From Breviolum minutum Mf 1.05b.01 (Eukaryota; Sar; Dinophyceae; Suessiales; Symbiodiniaceae), in the NCBI GenBank assembly GCA_000507305.1, contig DF239240.1, positions 80,843-144,842 on the forward strand: a DNA stretch of 64,000 nt, written 5' to 3'. Position numbers and translations under genes: made by a program. Below, piece by piece: positions 59,501-64,000 of the stretch. The notes under the pieces are model-generated. The model saw only the letters and a program-made list of their open reading frames with translations, was not told where the DNA came from and searched no databases. The first letter of the stretch is position 1, and every line of letters begins with the position of its first letter.

Positions 59501-59897
59501 CTCTACCATACTCATGCAAGAAATGAAGAATTTGCGGAAAGGGCGAGGCCAACATCTGGACTGTTGTCAAAGATCCGTACCCTATAAAAGGCTGGCAGAC
59601 CCTGTATCAACATGCCAGTTGATTCTTGCTTCAAACCATTGTGTCTCAAAATTTGGAGCTGCAACACCCAGAAAAAATGTGGGCACATCCTATGACATCC
59701 TCACATTCCCAAGCCTGCTTGCAATAGCAGGCCAAATTCTCCACCATCTTCTCCTGAAATGGCTCAGATTCTCTGAAGTACCAGTGGACTCCGGGCGTTA
59801 ACTCCGGCAGTTCCGCTGCAAGATCATTCGACTGACCATCCAGTCGCACGGCTGACACGAGCCCAAAACACATGAGCAAGGCTCGGTGAACCGCCAT
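56547..59897 (-). CDS. Secreted cysteine-rich protein, three exons, family unknown
   Basis: Exon 1 starts at ATG 59897 and encodes a signal peptide (MAVHRALLMCFGLVSAVR: hydrophobic core, small residues before the likely cleavage site), then an acidic stretch and Cys residues. It ends either at 59715 (GC donor) or 59700 (GA donor); both keep phase. Exon 2 is 59172-59004: AG-G acceptor, donor GTGAGAG, contains DISECPYLKEDK and HYCCKLEKNAWY. Exon 3 is 57592-56547: AG-G acceptor, phases match, ends at TGA after NCSCTAC. The protein is about 465-470 residues, rich in Cys (pairs and a triple, ECCCLQ), with N-glycosylation sequons (NET, NWT, NQS) and no transmembrane helix. It is probably secreted or on the cell surface. 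I recognise no family and propose no activity. Confidence 0.72.
57738..57950. repeat. Minisatellite with GTTCCCG...GGGTGTTTT units in intron 2
   Basis: About six imperfect units of 25-40 bp, each with GTTCCC, one to four variable bases, then GGGTGTTTT-like sequence. It lies wholly inside intron 2 of the cysteine-rich gene, just upstream (minus strand) of exon 3. Confidence 0.8.
57966..58560. repeat. Tandem repeat of about 95-140-bp units in intron 2
   Basis: Five imperfect units start with AACA-ATGAAGACCAAGAACAA near 57966, 58059, 58198, 58298 and 58435. Each has an A-rich AAGAAGAAG-type tract, then (variably) GGACACCCAA and a CTCTCACGGCCA-type end. Plus-strand ORFs through it are Lys/Arg/Asn-rich from composition. 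The array lies inside intron 2 of the minus-strand gene. Confidence 0.85.
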
Positions 59898-59919
59898 GCT
59901 TGAACGCCGGGAAGTTCAC

Positions 59920-60490
59920 AAACGAACGACTTTTTGGAACGGGTTGAAGGGATGGCTAAGCTTTGAGCCACAGGCATCCAGGAGTTTCACTCGCAGAACG
60001 AACACTTCTTTCAGTCCCACTGAACAATCGACATGGTCTTGACAATGCCACCGTTTCTCCCAATAGAAAAGTATAACAAAGATAAGACTAGGAAACAGCA
60101 AGTCTAGAAGAGACTGTGCAAGAACACTCAAAGTGCAATGCTGTCCTGTTTGATCAGGCTGTTTTCCTGTGATCTGACAATGTCATAGAGCTCCTGATGA
60201 AACTCCAAGAGCGAACAGGTCGAAACTCCGAGAATGTTACGCCCAAGCCTTCAACTAGTCAACATAAATTGATATTTCCTGCAAGCCATATCGCAGACTT
60301 TGTATGTTAAATGTTCAAAATCTCAACTGGCCTAGCCACAGCTACAACTTTCGATATTCGATAGTCTTGGTATCAAGAAGTCAGCCCACCCGCCCTCCAA
60401 CCAAAGCACTGACTTTAAAAATCCTATGTATGCCGTGCCTCAATGAGTTTCTGATGATCCTTATCACCGCTTTTGTCCTGGCATGGAAGG
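59920..60490. other. Upstream region of the cysteine-rich gene
   Basis: No supported exon. It should contain the trans-splicing acceptor for the mRNA 5' end if this is a dinoflagellate, but no unambiguous site can be named. No TATA box near the start. Confidence 0.3.
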
Positions 60491-60497
60491 AGGGCAA

Positions 60498-60830
60498 TCA
60501 CATCAAAGGCACCATAGTTCTATAGGAAAACAACCTACTTTGCACCTGCTGGTTTTGCAAAATACAAGGGGAGAAGCCTGGCCCAGCCACCTGTTTCCTG
60601 AACCAGGCAATAGTGCACCTTCTGCTTTGTACCGTGCCAATGTATTGACAATGCAATGTAAAAATTACACTTCTGCCCAAATCCACCACCATTCTGTCAT
60701 CTTCCCGCCCAAAATGCTCAGTCCGCATTTTCGATACGTTGGACGCGGGAAGTAAGCTCCTGGTCTTGCAGTCTTCACGTGAAAAAAAACAGCAGAAAAA
60801 TTGGGGAAAACATGCCTCATGAATCCTCAT
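60498..60830 (-). CDS. Exon-like segment, product not recognised
   Basis: The minus strand is open for 110 codons; the central part (MRTEHFGREDDRMVVDLGR) looks coding. No family motif and the splice sites are unclear. Confidence 0.25.
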   Translation of the reverse strand: MRIHEACFPQFFCCFFSREDCKTRSLLPASNVSKMRTEHFGREDDRMVVDLGRSVIFTLHCQYIGTVQSRRCTIAWFRKQVAGPGFSPCILQNQQVQSRLFSYRTMVPLM

Positions 60831-61288
60831 GAGTAGTTTCGTTTCATTTCATGACGTTTCCTTGTGCAACATCATGTAAGTCATTGAAAATCAAATCACC
60901 AAACTGACTTGGACTCAAACTGTAGGATTGACATGGAAAAAAGGACTTTGCAACCTACTAATCACTGCTAGCCCGTTTTTCTTTTCCCTAGCTTTTTGTT
61001 GAAGCATCCTCCCTCCTTTGAGCGAGGTTCTCACAGCACTCCGCATCCAAGATTGAGCAATACTATCAATTCTATCTGATCACAAGAAGTTTTCTCAATT
61101 CAGCATGGATGGGAAAAGTCTGTTGCGGGGTCTTCGACATTCTTCAACTAGAAAGCTCAGGTGCTCAGATCGACATGTCATTCCTTGCCTGCCTGCTATG
61201 AAGTGAACGTCCAATCACTAAGTAGAGAAATTGGAGATGTCTACCGTACGTTCCAACCGATTGACAACCATTGCTGAGCTAGAATGTG

Positions 61289-61700
61289 CTAGACTTGTCT
61301 GTTCATTTCGAGGATCTGCAAGAGTACCAGTACTTCATCACAAACCCGACATTTCCTCGGACATGTGATGACTCTCGGAAGGCTGAGCCATTGGCGAGCA
61401 CTTGAAAGTGCCTGTTCTTCACTTGAGATTGTGCCTTTCAGAAGCACCATTCCAATTCCACTTGGCTGGTGGATCATCCCTTTCTGATGTTGATTCTCGT
61501 AAGTCAGTTTTTTGTGCCACCATTTTCTCGGTATGCAAAGCCAAAATCTGCTAAGAAGCATCAAAAAGCACTTGGAACTTAGCCATCCTCAGCTTGAATT
61601 GCACATGCACGTACATGGCCTGAAGGAAGGACCGTCCAAGCTTCTTTTCTAACTCTAGGTTGCTGATAGAAACAATGTTTAACTCTTTGTATAGGTAAAT
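61289..61700 (-). CDS. Two exon-like segments, product not recognised
   Basis: Minus-strand segments near 61660-61570 (KKLGRSFLQAMYVHVQFKL, with a possible GTGCTT donor) and 61500-61289 (GMVLLKGTISSEEQALS, then CPRKCRVCDEVLVLLQILE, stop at 61289). The second start is faintly like the opening of AlkB-type dioxygenases, which is too weak to assign. Confidence 0.3.
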
Positions 61701-61799
61701 GAACAGAGGTTTCAAGAGAAACAAATATACGTTCGAACGATTATTTGCCCAAGGCTTCCGGATCAAATTTGGAAGCCTCAAGAGGCAACTGATGGTGGT

Positions 61800-63600
61800 T
61801 TGTCTGCAGCTGCCAGCTATGCCCCTAAATAGAAGGGGTTAAATATGGTTAAATAGCATTCCGAATTCCAACTTAGTTTGAGGTCAAGAACTTCCCTTCA
61901 AACATTTTGTTGTCCAGTTCTGAGTTTCTCTGAGTACCTTGCGCTTGGTCAAGTCCTAAATTGTTTGGGGCCAATCGCCATCTCCACGCTTGAAACTGCC
62001 CAGGCCCCTAGAGCATCCTACTGCTCAGGGACTAATGATGGACTCCGTTGCTGAACATTGTGGTCAACGTTATGAGATGTTTGGCTCTAGGGCGCCTGGC
62101 AGGCTGAAATTTCATAGCTCTGTTGAGACTGCCTATTCAGCTCCACTCAACTCACAAATGAACTGTCTTGGCTCACCTGGTCATCCTTAGATTTTGGATA
62201 CACTCGACTCCACCAGGACTTAACGCAGCTTGACAGCTTGGCATGCTTCCCCGCCTTATAAATGCTATGTTGATCCCATGGAATGTGCACCTGTATGCTT
62301 TGAACATATGTACGTACCCCTAAGCTTCCCAAATGTTGATTTCAAAGTCAAAATATGTAGAAATATCCTTATTCAATGATTGCAGGCAGCAAACGCCAGC
62401 TTTGATTGTTTCTTTGGGGCTGAAAACATGTGGTACTCTGACATACTTACATGTACTTACCCTCTAGGGAACTAACACATCCCCTGCTGCGAAAAGGAAA
62501 ATCATCTTCAAAAATGCCGTGGAGGGGGGCTATGTCGGCTATGTTGGTTCTCAGGAGGCCACATATTCTCGATGGGAGCCTTAGTCAGTTCCCATACTCT
62601 GTTTGTTCTCATCGATGGTTGCCGTCAAGCATTTCTGGAAGGAAGCGGGTGTGTATGAGCAGCAACCATCAGCAACCTATGTTAGCAAAGCAAAACATCA
62701 GTTTGCATTCAAAACAGTTTGCCAACATGACATGTATTCACAACAATAAGTAAATAATGTTGATTTTGTCATCAGAGACAATGCATGATAATGCATTTAA
62801 GATATTTAAGGAAGTATCTAGGCGCCCAAGAATCGCTAGTGCCCCTGAATCTGGCAATCTGGCCCCTCAATTCACCCCAGCCATTTAAATCACCAGGACC
62901 CAGGCGCTCTACGTCAAGACTAACTTAGCAAACATCATGGTAATACAAACCATTTCAAAAAGCTTCTGATTTCAAGCCGTTTGAAAATGCTTTCCCGGTG
63001 AACAGTTCCTACCTTGCCTTTAGCAATGTTCCATCACTGCTGTGGAATTTGATTAAAGTTCCGTTCAATGAACGTATGTCTTCCCGTCTTGGTCTGCTCT
63101 TTACATTCTTTACATCCTCAAGCAAGGCTCCGAATGGGCACTGAGGTGCCTGTGCCATCGATAAATTCTACCTGCCATCAATGAAGGGGCCAGGAAAAGT
63201 GTGTGTGTGTGTGTGTGCGTGAATCTATGTGTGCCTGCGTGTATTAGTATGTACTTTCACTTATTATCATGTATTCTGCTCATAGATAAGAGTTACGAAA
63301 GACTTACAATATCAAGGTCCACTTCTATAAACTGTTCGTCATGAAACAGGGACTCTATGTTGAATCTCTATGAGGTGAAAAAAGCACAAGTAAAGGCTCA
63401 CATCACCACTTGAAAATGCCAAACAACCATTACAACAAGCTTGTTGTACTGGACGAGAATCTTTGCTGGATTTTGTCAGAGTCACTGTTCGCTATGTCTG
63501 CAGCTTCTAGTCAGATAACCTGAGCCTGAGTTGGCTGGCCTTTTCACCGACAATGGCTTTTTGAGTATGTAATGTTAAAGAGATAAGAGGAGAGCACGTC
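61800..63600. other. No supported gene
   Basis: Short ORFs on both strands without motifs. A short GT microsatellite lies at 63200-63216. Confidence 0.4.
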
Positions 63601-63774
63601 CCTGCCCCTACCCTCCCGCCGTTGATGCCTGCTTGTAGCGCATGGGCCCTTTGCGGCCTGTTTCCTGGATCATATGTGTGGATTTCGATCTACGAGAGCA
63701 CGCAAAACTGCAGTCATGAGAGTGACTAAAATGGTCTAAGGTCAGAAGCTGCAGTAACACTTTGTTCTGTTGAG

Positions 63775-63892
63775 ATGTGTTGCGAAAATTGGGCACCTTG
63801 TGGCGGAAAAGAGGGAAGAGCAGCATGGCAAAGAAGGCTCCAAGCATGAGACCCTCAAAGGTGCAATCGACATCGGTACATCTTTGACACAT
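63775..63892 (-). CDS. Exon-like segment with a hydrophobic stretch
   Basis: The minus frame reads a Cys-containing start (CQRCTDVDC) followed by a hydrophobic segment (GLMLGAFFAMLLFPLF) that could span a membrane; a GTGCCC donor is possible after RHK. Product unknown. The gene would continue beyond the right edge upstream. Confidence 0.3.
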
Positions 63893-64000
63893 GAAGGCAA
63901 CTCAACATGCACTTGCTGCATGCTGAATTTTGAAATTTGTTGTCACCAGCTGGCCATATTGTGATTATTGTGCCAAGTTGCAAAGACAAGCACAAGCCAC

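Overview
The window looks like nuclear DNA of a dinoflagellate, probably Symbiodiniaceae-like. This is an inference from several signs: very short exons, splice acceptors that are nearly always AG followed by G, some probable GC (and perhaps GA) splice donors, an ankyrin-repeat family I know mainly from dinoflagellates, and a Ty1/copia retrotransposon of a dinoflagellate type with a methyltransferase-like domain inside pol. I see no rRNA, no convincing tRNA, no CRISPR and no bacterial operon structure. Most simple open reading frames here are chance. Genes were recognised by joining short exons across splice sites by eye.

Layout, left to right. 1-420: nested inverted and direct repeats, including a 216-bp foldback. 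694-2483: a histidine-phosphatase (phosphoglycerate-mutase superfamily) gene in four short exons. 3.9-7.1 kb: a multi-exon gene of unknown product. 7.2-13.2 kb: nothing firm. 13.2-16.3 kb and 17.4-19.2 kb: two further multi-exon genes of unknown product, separated by a trinucleotide-rich tract. 20625-28727: an 8.1-kb copia element with near-identical LTRs and a frame-broken coding region. 28.7-34.3 kb: few coding signals and a large CAA-type microsatellite at 31.1-31.4 kb. 34.4-41.5 kb: a many-exon ankyrin-repeat gene. 46.8-48.4 kb and 54.7-55.7 kb: coiled-coil genes. 50.95-51.47 kb: a degenerate satellite that reverses orientation half way. 56547-59897: a three-exon gene for a secreted cysteine-rich protein, whose second intron holds two minisatellite arrays. 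60.5-63.9 kb: scattered exon-like segments.

Every gene I could reconstruct, and the retrotransposon, is transcribed from the minus strand. This fits the one-direction gene arrays known from dinoflagellates. I see no functional link between the neighbours. The most distinctive items are the copia element with its atypical methyltransferase-like domain, the ankyrin gene that seems to lack a family-typical motif, and the cysteine-rich secreted protein of unknown family.
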